A DNA stretch of 13,144 nt from CAXBPY01 sp003455275 (GTDB lineage Bacteria > Bacteroidota > Bacteroidia > Chitinophagales > UBA10324): NCBI GenBank assembly GCA_963977675.1, contig CAXBPY010000073.1:1-13144 (forward strand), written 5' to 3'. Below the pieces are notes generated by a model. The model saw nothing but the letters and a program-made list of their open reading frames with translations, searched no databases and was not told the origin of the DNA. Shown in pieces: positions 1 through 7,789 of the stretch (positions are counted from its first letter, which is position 1; the number at the start of each line of letters is the position of its first letter). Made by a program: the position numbers and the translations under genes.

Positions 1-1412
1 GCAGCTCCGTAAGGATTCGCAAACTTGTCAGTGTATTCCATTTCTTTCTCTTTCCATTTTTCATTCTTGTTTTCAGCAGCTGCAATTTCTTTTTTGAAAA
101 TAATTTCTGCTGCGCCCTTCGCTCCCATCACTGCAATTTCAGCTGAGGGCCACGCGAAATTCATATCAGCACCAATGTGCTTGCTGTTCATCACATCATA
201 CGCGCCTCCATACGCTTTGCGCGTAATAACGGTGATGCGCGGAACAGTTGCTTCGCAGAAAGCATACAAAAGTTTTGCTCCGTTATTAATGATTCCGTTC
301 CACTCTTGATCGGTGCCGGGCATGAAGCCGGGCACATCTTCAAACACCAGCAACGGAATATTGAACGCATCGCAGAAGCGAACAAAGCGCGCACCTTTCG
401 TTGATGATTTTATATCGAGCACACCGGCGAGCACCGCAGGTTGATTTGCCACCACCCCAATGCTTCTTCCGCCAAGCCGTGCAAATCCAACAATAATATT
501 TTCAGCAAAATTTTTGTGAACCTCATAAAAACTTCCGCCATCTACTACGCGCGAAATCACTTCGTGCATGTCGTAAGGTTGATTCGGGTTTTCAGGAATC
601 AGATTTTCAATTCCACTCAGCACTTCATTCGAATGTTCGTAAGCATATACCGGTGCCGGATCCTCGCAATTCTGTGGAATATAACTGAGCAATTTTTTCA
701 GCTGGTTGATACAATCAATTTCATTTGCTGCTGTAAAATGAGTGACACCGCTTTTAATTGCGTGGGTCATTGCTCCACCAAGTTCCTCTGAACTCACTTC
801 TTCATGTGTAACAGTCTTCACCACATTCGGTCCTGTGACAAACATGTAGGAAGTATTTTCTACCATCATAATAAAATCTGTAATCGCCGGCGAGTAAACA
901 GCTCCGCCTGCACATGGTCCCATGATGGCACTGATTTGCGGAATCACTCCGCTGGCGAGTGTGTTGCGATAAAAAATATCAGCATAACCACCGAGTGAAA
1001 CTACTCCCTCTTGAATTCGTGCGCCACCACTGTCATTCAACCCGATTACAGGCGCTCCGTTTTGCATAGCTAAATCCATCACGCGGCAAATTTTTGTAGC
1101 GTGTGCTTCACTCAGGCTTCCGCCAAACACAGTGAAGTCCTGGCTGTAGATGTAAACCAATCTTCCGTTCACTGTTCCATATCCGGTTACCACTCCGTCG
1201 CTCAGATATTGTTCCTTCATCATTCCAAAATCATGGGTGCGGTGAGTTACCATCATTCCCATTTCTTCAAACGAACCTTCGTCCAATAAAAAATGGATTC
1301 GCTCGCGCGCGGTCAGTTTTCCTTTCTTGTGTTGGTCATCAATTCTTTTTTTTCCTCCACCGAGTTTTGCTTCTTCAATTTTCTGATCCAGTAGATTCAG
1401 TTTTTCTTTCAT
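1..1412 (-). CDS. Acyl-CoA carboxylase beta (carboxyltransferase) subunit, propionyl-CoA carboxylase type; C-terminus off window
   Basis: The product transfers a carboxyl group from biotin to an acyl-CoA, most likely propionyl-CoA (giving methylmalonyl-CoA). It acts in the cytoplasm together with a biotin carboxylase/biotin carrier subunit that is not in this window. Reading the minus strand from the ATG at 1410-1412 gives 470 uninterrupted codons to the window edge; the family is usually about 510-520 residues, so roughly 40-50 C-terminal residues are missing. The start MKEKLNLLDQ is followed by the family-typical LGGGKKRI (residues 17-24) and KLTARERI (32-39). Both acyl-CoA/biotin-binding glycine motifs are present: GPCAGGAVYSPAITDF at 165-180 and RKAYGGAYDVMNSKHIGAD at 398-416. 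NDSGGARIQEG lies at 126-136 and EDVPGFMPGTDQE at 358-370. No frameshift was seen. The substrate cannot be fixed from sequence alone; methylcrotonyl- or acetyl-CoA-type activity is possible. It is divergent from the secreted-protein gene at 1562. Confidence 0.95.
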   Translation of the reverse strand, partial: MKEKLNLLDQKIEEAKLGGGKKRIDDQHKKGKLTARERIHFLLDEGSFEEMGMMVTHRTHDFGMMKEQYLSDGVVTGYGTVNGRLVYIYSQDFTVFGGSLSEAHATKICRVMDLAMQNGAPVIGLNDSGGARIQEGVVSLGGYADIFYRNTLASGVIPQISAIMGPCAGGAVYSPAITDFIMMVENTSYMFVTGPNVVKTVTHEEVSSEELGGAMTHAIKSGVTHFTAANEIDCINQLKKLLSYIPQNCEDPAPVYAYEHSNEVLSGIENLIPENPNQPYDMHEVISRVVDGGSFYEVHKNFAENIIVGFARLGGRSIGVVANQPAVLAGVLDIKSSTKGARFVRFCDAFNIPLLVFEDVPGFMPGTDQEWNGIINNGAKLLYAFCEATVPRITVITRKAYGGAYDVMNSKHIGADMNFAWPSAEIAVMGAKGAAEIIFKKEIAAAENKNEKWKEKEMEYTDKFANPYGA

Positions 1413-1561
1413 CTGAATTAATTATTGCGAGCGAATGTAATTATGATTCAATAATGGAAATTTTCTCCTTCAGCTGAATACTGCATTTGAAATGTCAGTA
1501 ATCTGAAATGGAACAATCATTAAACTTTATACCTTTCACCTTGTTCTAAAAAAAAAATTAA
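1413..1561. promoter_or_regulatory. Divergent intergenic region with two adjacent palindromes
   Basis: This 149-bp spacer separates the 5' ends of the carboxylase gene (minus) and the secreted-protein gene (plus), so it should hold both promoters. It contains a perfect 10-bp palindrome, TTCAGCTGAA (1469-1478). Immediately after it is an imperfect one at 1479-1500 with arms TACTG-CATTT and AAATG-T-CAGTA, one unpaired base in the right arm and a 1-nt centre. A TAnnTTTG-like element (TACCTTTC, 1530-1537; 7 of 8 matches to the Bacteroidota -7 consensus once the free positions are counted) precedes the plus-strand gene, but no TTTG lies at the right distance upstream. A run of ten A residues (1548-1557) makes the leader A-rich, as often seen in this phylum where Shine-Dalgarno pairing is weak. 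A regulatory role for the palindromes is inferred only from their position. Confidence 0.3.
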
Positions 1562-2758
1562 GTGAAAAAATCTTTTCTCATCAGTCTCCTTCTGTTCCAT
1601 TCAATATTGGCATTTAGCCAAACTCCTATGGTTTATTTCAATTTCGTTTCTCACAACGAAGAAACCTCTCAATGGGATGCTCCTTTTTATTATTCCGCCA
1701 ATCGTAACAAACTGATTTCGCTCGCCAATTATTTTCAATCAAATGGAATTACTTGGAACATGCAATCCGACTGGCGGTATCTGAATAATGTGATTATGAA
1801 AGACACCAGCTATTTTTTTTCAACAGGAAATAAAAATATACTCCGCTGGATGCATGAAGACAAGGGTGTGGAAATGGATCCCCATGCACATGAATCAATT
1901 TACATCTATCCGGATGTGGTTCATTTAATGGATTCATTAGAGTTGCCAGAAAGTGAAGTGATTGGCGGAACAATTTATAATGACAGCAATGGCGTTAACA
2001 TTTGGACAAATCTTTCTAATGGCCAATACGGAATTATTTATCCTCAGCAATTCTGGAAACCTTCGTACATGATGGGTGGAGGTACTCCTAATCACACTAA
2101 TGATCTTGAATATTATGGAATATGGAATCCGCAAAGCCCATCTGCTTTTCTTACTCACGATACATTGCAGCCGCTTCGGCAACTTGGTGTCGGATGCACA
2201 ATAAAGATTTTTGACACTTCAACCGTAAGTGATGTTGTAAATCAGTTAAAAGATTTAATACAACATGTTCAAACCGGTGAATACCCGAACAATGGATTTT
2301 ATCTGCAGACAATTTTTTTCGAACAAGGAGATTTGAATGATCAAACATTTTATAACAAAGTGATTGAAGTGGCTGACAGTGCCAATGCAATTGTGGCATC
2401 GGGTGCGGCTCAATGGAAAACTTTTTCGCAGGCATATGGCATATGGGAAACATCATTTACTCTTCCAATGTTTCAATGGGAATGCGGAAATATTCAGTCC
2501 GGAATAAATGATGAAACAGAAACTGAAATTTCAATTTACCCTAATCCGGTTATTGAAAAATTATTTGTTAGTAGTTATTCGTCATTGGTAAATGAGATTG
2601 AGATAAAGGATATTTTCGGAAGAACCGTATTGCCCCCAATCACTATTAAACACTCACCATTCGCTCTTGATGTTCACCCCCTCTCTCCCGGAATTTATTT
2701 TGTTCAGGTAACCTATCAAACAGGAAAAATTTCAATTCAAAAAATTGCTGTTGAGTAA
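1562..2758 (+). CDS. Secreted T9SS-cargo protein with polysaccharide-deacetylase-like core
   Basis: This is a 398-residue exported protein. Residues 1-20 form a signal peptide (lysines 2-3, hydrophobic core, cleavage likely after LAFSQ). The start is a GTG; the first ATG codon is residue 23 and would remove the whole signal peptide, so GTG is preferred. The C-terminal ~75 residues (about 322-398) are a type IX secretion sorting domain: SIYPNPV at 324-330, IKDIFGRTV at 348-356, LSPGIYFVQV at 374-383, and a basic last strand ending KIAVE. The middle (about 23-310) begins MVYFNFVSHNEE and contains GVEMDPHAHES at 102-112, where His108 and His110 resemble metal-binding residues of NodB-like/polysaccharide deacetylase barrels. 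That fold and function are inference; substrate is unknown. The protein is expected on the cell surface or released through the type IX system. No operon partner is evident; the next gene starts 99 bp downstream. Confidence 0.8.
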   Translation: MKKSFLISLLLFHSILAFSQTPMVYFNFVSHNEETSQWDAPFYYSANRNKLISLANYFQSNGITWNMQSDWRYLNNVIMKDTSYFFSTGNKNILRWMHEDKGVEMDPHAHESIYIYPDVVHLMDSLELPESEVIGGTIYNDSNGVNIWTNLSNGQYGIIYPQQFWKPSYMMGGGTPNHTNDLEYYGIWNPQSPSAFLTHDTLQPLRQLGVGCTIKIFDTSTVSDVVNQLKDLIQHVQTGEYPNNGFYLQTIFFEQGDLNDQTFYNKVIEVADSANAIVASGAAQWKTFSQAYGIWETSFTLPMFQWECGNIQSGINDETETEISIYPNPVIEKLFVSSYSSLVNEIEIKDIFGRTVLPPITIKHSPFALDVHPLSPGIYFVQVTYQTGKISIQKIAVE

Positions 2759-2779
2759 CTGGGGTGTTTCTGTTAATAG

Positions 2780-2798
2780 ATTTTTTTACTAAAAAAAT
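2780..2798. terminator. A/T-only palindrome after the secreted-protein gene, possible weak terminator
   Basis: ATTTTTTTA and TAAAAAAAT form perfect 9-bp arms around a single C, 21 bp after the stop codon of the secreted-protein gene. The stem has no G or C pairs and no separate U-tract, so an intrinsic terminator is only a weak possibility. The whole 99-bp spacer 2759-2857 shows no other clear element; a promoter for the alanine dehydrogenase operon is expected here but no convincing TTTG/TAnnTTTG pair was found. Confidence 0.2.
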
Positions 2799-2857
2799 TA
2801 TTTGAGACCTCCTGATTTTAATTCTTTATTTTCATCGGCTGAAAGATTTAATTGCTG

Positions 2858-4087
2858 ATGAGCGAGGAAAAAAAAATTAAGGGTGCTGAAGAACTTGCGA
2901 AGATGACGATGCTTCCGCAGGAGCAAATGGTTGAAGTACGCCGCAAAGCTGGAAGTTTATCGATTGGCGTTCCTAAAGAAAAATTGTTCCAGGAAAACCG
3001 CGTATCACTTACGCCCGAGTCGGTTGCAGTTTTGGTTAGCAATGGCCACCGTATTGTGATTCAAACCAAAGCAGGCGAAAACGCTCACATCTATGATACC
3101 GATTATACCGAGGCAGGAGCAGAGATTGCATATACTACTGAGGAAGTTTATAAGAAGTCTCAGATCATTATCAAGTCTGGCCCTCCTTCTTCTGAAGAAA
3201 TTAATATGATGAGTTTGAATCAAACTCTTATATCACCAATCCATCTTCCAACCTTAAAAGAAGAAATTGTTCATCAGTTGATGAATAAAAAAGTAACTGC
3301 TATTGCTTTTGAGTATATCAAGGATGATTCTGAAATGTTCCCGATTGTCAGAAGCATGAGTGAGATTGCAGGAAATACTTCAGTGCTGATTGCGGCAGAG
3401 TATCTCGGGAATCGTGTTCATGGCAAAGGAATTTTACTTGGCGGAATCACCGGCATTCCTCCTGCCACGGTAGTGATTCTTGGTGCAGGAACAGTTGGAG
3501 AATATGCAGCTCGAACTGCTCTTGGACTGGGTGCTGAAGTAAAAATTTTTGACAACAGCATTTATAAATTGAAAAGATTGCAGAGTGACATAGCGCATCG
3601 TGTTTTTACTTCAATTATCAGAAATGATTTACTGAGCGAAGCATTGGAAAATGCCGATGTTGCGATCGGCGCTATACACAGCCAGAGCGGCCGAACACCT
3701 GTGATTGTGACAGATGCCATGGTTTCAGGAATGAAGGCAGGATCTGTAATTGTTGATGTAAGTATTGATCAGGGCGGATGTTTTGAAACATCAGAGGTCA
3801 CCAGCCATGAAAAACCTTTCTTCAAAAAATATGATGTGATTCATTACTGTGTCCCGAATATTCCAAGTAGCGTTCCACGCACAGCATCTACTGCCATTTC
3901 AAATGTGCTAACTCCCATGCTTTTGGAAGCTGCACAAGGAGGAGGATTCGAACGGTTGCTATATCAAAATCAAAACACCAGGCACGGGGTTTATATTTAT
4001 AAAGGAGCATTAACAAACTATCACCTGAGTCAACAATTCAAAATCAAATACACAGATTTGAATTTACTGTTCACTGCCAGTTTCTGA
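2858..4087 (+). CDS. ald: Alanine dehydrogenase
   Basis: The product catalyses NAD-dependent oxidative deamination of L-alanine to pyruvate and ammonia (reversible), in the cytoplasm. It belongs to the AlaDH/PNT family and, at 409 residues, is longer than the ~370-residue classical enzyme, mainly through an N-terminal extension of about 30 residues before the usual start SIGVPKE. Visible family residues, numbered from the ATG at 2858, are Arg48 in QENRVSLTP, Lys106 in IIIKSGPP, His129 in SPIHLP, the dinucleotide-binding glycines GAGTVG (209-214) and Asp304 in DVSIDQGGCFETS. These match the substrate-binding and catalytic Arg/Lys/His/Asp set of known alanine dehydrogenases. An in-frame TTG at 2852 would add two residues; the ATG is preferred. 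It is the first gene of a four-gene plus-strand run, with cutC starting 9 nt after its stop. A transhydrogenase alpha subunit is less likely because the IDQGGCFETS form is that of alanine dehydrogenase. Confidence 0.92.
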   Translation: MSEEKKIKGAEELAKMTMLPQEQMVEVRRKAGSLSIGVPKEKLFQENRVSLTPESVAVLVSNGHRIVIQTKAGENAHIYDTDYTEAGAEIAYTTEEVYKKSQIIIKSGPPSSEEINMMSLNQTLISPIHLPTLKEEIVHQLMNKKVTAIAFEYIKDDSEMFPIVRSMSEIAGNTSVLIAAEYLGNRVHGKGILLGGITGIPPATVVILGAGTVGEYAARTALGLGAEVKIFDNSIYKLKRLQSDIAHRVFTSIIRNDLLSEALENADVAIGAIHSQSGRTPVIVTDAMVSGMKAGSVIVDVSIDQGGCFETSEVTSHEKPFFKKYDVIHYCVPNIPSSVPRTASTAISNVLTPMLLEAAQGGGFERLLYQNQNTRHGVYIYKGALTNYHLSQQFKIKYTDLNLLFTASF

Positions 4088-4096
4088 TTTTCAGAT

Positions 4097-4819
4097 ATGC
4101 AAAAAGGAACGGTTGAAATTTGCTGCAACTCCTTGCAATCTGCCATCAACGCACAAGCCGCCGGTGCTGACAGAGTTGAATTGTGCAGCGGGTTGCAGGA
4201 AGGAGGCATCACTCCTTCGCTTGGGTTGATTGAAGAAGTTATTGCTCAACTCGCCATTCCTGTTTATGTTTTGATTCGTCCACGCGGAGGAGATTTCTGT
4301 TACACTGATGATGAAATAAAAATTATGCTTCGTGATATTTCTTGGTGCAAAGAACTTGGAGCAAAGGGAATTGTTACAGGCGCACTTACTCCAAACTGTG
4401 AATTAGACAGCGAACGAGTGCCGGTTCTCATTGAAGCAATTGGCGATTTGGATTGGACTTTTCATCGGGCGTTTGATGTGATACAAAATCCATTTGAAGA
4501 ACTTGCTCAGCTGAAGTCTTATGGATGCCGACGCATTCTCACTTCCGGAGGAAAACAAAATGCGATGGAAGGAAAAGATATGATTGCGCAGTTAGTGAAA
4601 GAGTATCCGAATGAAGTTTCTGTGATGCCCGGTGGCGGAGTGAGTGAAGAAAATATTTCAGGACTGATTAGCGCTACTGGTGTGCGCGAAATTCATTTCT
4701 CTGCTTCTGTAGCGACAAATGCTTATGATAATTTTCCTGTAAATCAGTTTGCAACTTTCACAAGTTTGGAACGCGCAACTGAAATGGTTTCATTGGCGAG
4801 AGAAGCATTCAACAGATGA
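4097..4819 (+). CDS. cutC: CutC family protein (copper homeostasis protein CutC)
   Basis: This is a 240-residue full-length CutC-family TIM-barrel protein, cytoplasmic, with no signal peptide. Family hallmarks are the N-terminal VEICCNSLQSA (6-16), GADRVELCSGLQEGGITPS (23-41), VLIRPRGGDFCYT (57-69), the central DWTFHRAFDV (118-127), ILTSGGKQNA (145-154) and the C-terminal VMPGGGVSEENI (175-186). The family is named for a copper-tolerance phenotype in E. coli, but the biochemical function of bacterial CutC is not settled. The gene sits 9 nt after alanine dehydrogenase, and its stop codon overlaps the start of the beta-mannosidase gene (ATGA at 4816-4819), implying translational coupling. Nothing in the neighbourhood is a copper gene, which favours a metabolic, possibly glycan-linked role here; that is inference. 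Confidence 0.95.
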   Translation: MQKGTVEICCNSLQSAINAQAAGADRVELCSGLQEGGITPSLGLIEEVIAQLAIPVYVLIRPRGGDFCYTDDEIKIMLRDISWCKELGAKGIVTGALTPNCELDSERVPVLIEAIGDLDWTFHRAFDVIQNPFEELAQLKSYGCRRILTSGGKQNAMEGKDMIAQLVKEYPNEVSVMPGGGVSEENISGLISATGVREIHFSASVATNAYDNFPVNQFATFTSLERATEMVSLAREAFNR

Positions 4820-7392
4820 AGAAATTTTTTATCATTTTATCTATTGTCACTCTTAGCTTGTCAAAGAGTGAAGCACAGGATTCTTCCATTGTGCTTACAG
4901 CAAGTCGTGATTGGGAATTTTTATATGTTAAATCAGAAACCGATTCTGTGTGGTTACCTGCAAGCGCAGACCTGAACATTTATTCCTCCCTTCTTAAAAA
5001 TAAAATTATCGGTGACCCTTACTATTCTTCCAATGCAGATTCATTGGAATGGGTGCAGCATCGTGAATGGAAATTCAGAACTCATTTTTCAGTTTCGGAA
5101 AATGTGTTGAACAAAAAACACCTCTCGATGATATTCAACGGGCTCGATATTTATGCTGATGTTTTCCTGAATGGAAAAAAAATTCTTCAGGCTGATAATT
5201 TCTTCCGCACTTGGGAAGCAGATGCAAAAAAAAATTTGCAGACAGAAAATGATTTGCTGATTGTTTTCAAACCCGTGAAAGAAACTTCTGATACTTTCAG
5301 AAATGCTTTACCATATACTCTTCCGGGGAGCGAATATGTGTTCACACGCAAACCTGCTTTTCAGTTCGGATGGGATTTCGCGCCTGATCTTTTGCCTTGC
5401 GGAATCATCAAGCAAATTGAATTGGTTTACTGGGATGATTTCCGATTCGATGACATTCAGTTGCATCAGGAATTTCTTAACGATACGGTTGCGAAACTGA
5501 GCGCTGATATTTTTTATGAAAATAATTTACAAGGAAATGTTGAACTGAGAATAACGGACACAGTTCAACACAAAACATTTTTCACTCGCATCATTGAACT
5601 GAATGATTTTGGGAAAACAACAGTGCATTTTGAAATCAAAAACCCGAAACGCTGGTGGTGCAATGGTTACGGCGAACCGTTTCTGTATCATTTGAAATTC
5701 GATTTGATTTATTACAACGCTGACACACTTTTTTCTGTTGTAAGAAATTATGGCGCACGAACAATTGAGTTGGTTCAAACTCCGGACAGCATTGGCTCTT
5801 CATTTTATTTTAAGTTGAATGGAATTCAAATCTTCATCAAAGGCGCGAACTATGTTCCCTCAGATATTTTGATGAGAGAAAATTTTATGACGGAGAGAAA
5901 TCATGAACTCATTCTTGATGCGCAGCGCGCACATATGAACATGCTGCGCGTTTGGGGTGGTGGCACTTACGCGGATGAAAATTTTTTAAACGACTGCGAT
6001 GAAAATGGAATTATGGTATGGCAGGATTTTCCTTTTGCATGTTCCATGTATCCTGCTGATTCTATTTTCATTGATATGGTGAGTGATGAAATAAAAGAAA
6101 ATGTTTTGCGCATTCGCAATCATCCGTCGCTTGCAATGTGGTGCGGCAACAATGAAATTCAGGAAGGTTGGTTTAATTGGGATTGGCAAACTCAATTTCA
6201 TATTTCAAAAACAGATTCACTCAGAATGTGGAGTGACTATGAAAATCTTTTCACAAAAAAAATTCCTGAGTTGTTGAATCAGTATGACTCGCAAACTCCA
6301 TACTGGCAATCATCTCCTTCAATTGGCTGGGGACATAAAGAAAGTTTTGAGCAAGGCGATTCACATTACTGGGGAGTTTGGTGGGGGCTGGAGCCATTCG
6401 ATTCTTACATCACACACACCGGAAGATTTGTGTGTGAGTATGGATTTCAATCCTTTCCATCCATGAATTGCCTGAAACAATTTTTAGAACCTGAAGAGTT
6501 GTATTTGTATTCTCCAGCTCTTCGTGTTCATCAAAAACATCCAACAGGATTTGAAACCATTCAAACTTATTTGAAGCGCGGCTTCGACTCCACTACAAAT
6601 TTTTCTGACTATGTGTATCTCTCGCAACTCTTGCAAGCGCGCGGAATGAGCACCGCCATTGAATCGCATCGCCGCGCTATGCCATATTGTATGGGAACTT
6701 TGTATTGGCAGTTGAATGATTGCTGGCCCGCCATTTCGTGGAGCAGCATTGATTTCAGCGGAGAGAAAAAATGTTTTTACTACAACCTGAATCGCCTTTA
6801 CAATACTTTTTTACTCAGCACTGTGAAGCATGAAAATAAAATCGAGTGCTGGATTGTGAGTGACTCACTGAAAGATTGCAAGGCAGAAATGAAACTTCAA
6901 CTCTGGAAATTCTCCGGCGAATTAGTATGGGAGAAAAAAATTCCGGTAGAAGTTGCTGCGCAGTCAAGTGAAGTTTATTACTCGCTTGCGCTTGATTCAT
7001 TGCTGAAGAAATATGATTCAACAGAAATTGTTATTCACTCTGAACTTATTTCAGGAGAGAAAAAACTTTCTTACTCTGATTATTTTTTCTGCGCTCCGAA
7101 AAATTTGAAATTAGAAAACCCGAAATTGAAATTCAAAGTGGAGCGAAACAAGGATTACAAAATGCCAACGAGCATTACCGTAAGTTGCAAGAAACCTGTA
7201 ATTGATGTTTACTTTTTTTCAGAAGCAAAAAATGGAAACTCGCTCGGCATGGACTTGAACGATAACTTCATAAATATTTTCCCGGATGAAAAAGTTAAAC
7301 TGAATGTAGTTGTTATGAGTGCAAGTAGCAGCAATGATTCTGACTTTGTGAATTGCAATGTGCTGATGAAATGTTTGAACAATCAAAAATGA
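4816..7392 (+). CDS. Secreted beta-mannosidase, glycoside hydrolase family 2
   Basis: The predicted enzyme removes terminal beta-linked mannose (EC 3.2.1.25), for example from N-glycan cores or beta-mannan oligosaccharides. It is 858 residues, within the usual 800-870 for this group. Residues 1-21 form a signal peptide ending SEAQ, with no lipobox Cys, so a periplasmic location is likely; there is no T9SS tail. Domain order: N-terminal jelly-roll sugar-binding domain (about 45-205, with FNGLDIYADVFLNGK), Ig-like domain (about 210-320, WWCNGYGEPFLY), TIM barrel (about 325-640), then C-terminal beta domains. The catalytic acid/base is Glu447 in MWCGNNEIQEGW and the nucleophile is Glu541 in FVCEYGFQSFPS. 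RVWGGGTYADENF and WQLNDCWPAISWSS are further beta-mannosidase signatures. It overlaps cutC upstream and the kinase gene downstream by 4 nt each. Linkage preference cannot be told from sequence. Confidence 0.93.
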   Translation: MKKFFIILSIVTLSLSKSEAQDSSIVLTASRDWEFLYVKSETDSVWLPASADLNIYSSLLKNKIIGDPYYSSNADSLEWVQHREWKFRTHFSVSENVLNKKHLSMIFNGLDIYADVFLNGKKILQADNFFRTWEADAKKNLQTENDLLIVFKPVKETSDTFRNALPYTLPGSEYVFTRKPAFQFGWDFAPDLLPCGIIKQIELVYWDDFRFDDIQLHQEFLNDTVAKLSADIFYENNLQGNVELRITDTVQHKTFFTRIIELNDFGKTTVHFEIKNPKRWWCNGYGEPFLYHLKFDLIYYNADTLFSVVRNYGARTIELVQTPDSIGSSFYFKLNGIQIFIKGANYVPSDILMRENFMTERNHELILDAQRAHMNMLRVWGGGTYADENFLNDCDENGIMVWQDFPFACSMYPADSIFIDMVSDEIKENVLRIRNHPSLAMWCGNNEIQEGWFNWDWQTQFHISKTDSLRMWSDYENLFTKKIPELLNQYDSQTPYWQSSPSIGWGHKESFEQGDSHYWGVWWGLEPFDSYITHTGRFVCEYGFQSFPSMNCLKQFLEPEELYLYSPALRVHQKHPTGFETIQTYLKRGFDSTTNFSDYVYLSQLLQARGMSTAIESHRRAMPYCMGTLYWQLNDCWPAISWSSIDFSGEKKCFYYNLNRLYNTFLLSTVKHENKIECWIVSDSLKDCKAEMKLQLWKFSGELVWEKKIPVEVAAQSSEVYYSLALDSLLKKYDSTEIVIHSELISGEKKLSYSDYFFCAPKNLKLENPKLKFKVERNKDYKMPTSITVSCKKPVIDVYFFSEAKNGNSLGMDLNDNFINIFPDEKVKLNVVVMSASSSNDSDFVNCNVLMKCLNNQK

Positions 7393-7787
7393 AATCGCTC
7401 ATCATCATTCGAGGTTTGCCGGGCAGCGGCAAGAGTTCACTTGCTGAAATTTTATCAGAAGGAAAATATCCTGTTCATTCCATTGATGATTTCTTCACTG
7501 ATGAATCAGGAAAATATTTTTTCGACCACACAAAAAACCATCTCGCTTACAAGCAGTGCGAAGCGCGCACTCGCGAGAGCATGAATTCAGGCGCTAAGAA
7601 AATTTTTGTTGACAATGTGTTTTCCATTGATTGGGAAATGGAACCCTACTTCAAATTGGCTTCTGAATTTGATTACAGAATTTTTGTTCTCACCGTTGAG
7701 AAATATCACAACGAAAAAAATATTCACCACATCACCGAAGAGCAGATTGAGAAAATGGCCGCGAAGTATAAAGTGAAGTTGAAGTGA
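7389..7787 (+). CDS. Small P-loop ATPase/kinase, AAA_33 (N4BP2L1-like)
   Basis: This is a 132-residue cytoplasmic nucleotide-binding protein. The Walker A motif GLPGSGKSS is at residues 9-17, right after strand SLIIIR. SIDDFF (31-36), VDNVFSIDWEMEPY (74-87), FVLTVEK (99-105) and a C-terminal HHITEEQIEKM (113-123) follow the pattern of AAA_33/NEDD4-binding-protein-2-like kinases, a group related to polynucleotide kinase. The true substrate is unknown. The start is the ATG at 7389, which overlaps the beta-mannosidase stop (ATGA, 7389-7392) and places Walker A at the expected distance; an in-frame ATG at 7353 would add 12 non-homologous-looking residues inside the mannosidase gene. It is the last gene of the operon and ends 2 nt before the 3' end of the opposing small gene. 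Confidence 0.85.
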   Translation: MKSLIIIRGLPGSGKSSLAEILSEGKYPVHSIDDFFTDESGKYFFDHTKNHLAYKQCEARTRESMNSGAKKIFVDNVFSIDWEMEPYFKLASEFDYRIFVLTVEKYHNEKNIHHITEEQIEKMAAKYKVKLK

Positions 7788-7789
7788 TT

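Noticed and set aside
441..791. 116-codon plus-strand open frame opposite the carboxylase gene
   Set aside because: It lies entirely antisense to the conserved carboxylase coding sequence and shows no domain or leader.
1486..1537. TTTG (1486-1489) with TACCTTTC (1530-1537) as a Bacteroidota promoter
   Set aside because: The spacing of about 40 bp is far longer than the roughly 20 bp expected, so no promoter is called.
2852..2857. TTG start for alanine dehydrogenase two codons upstream of the ATG
   Set aside because: The ATG at 2858 is a stronger start and the two added residues bring no family similarity.
7353..7388. N-terminal extension of the kinase by 12 residues
   Set aside because: The ATG at 7389 forms the same ATGA overlap as the upstream junction and gives the usual short lead to Walker A; the extension lies inside the mannosidase gene.
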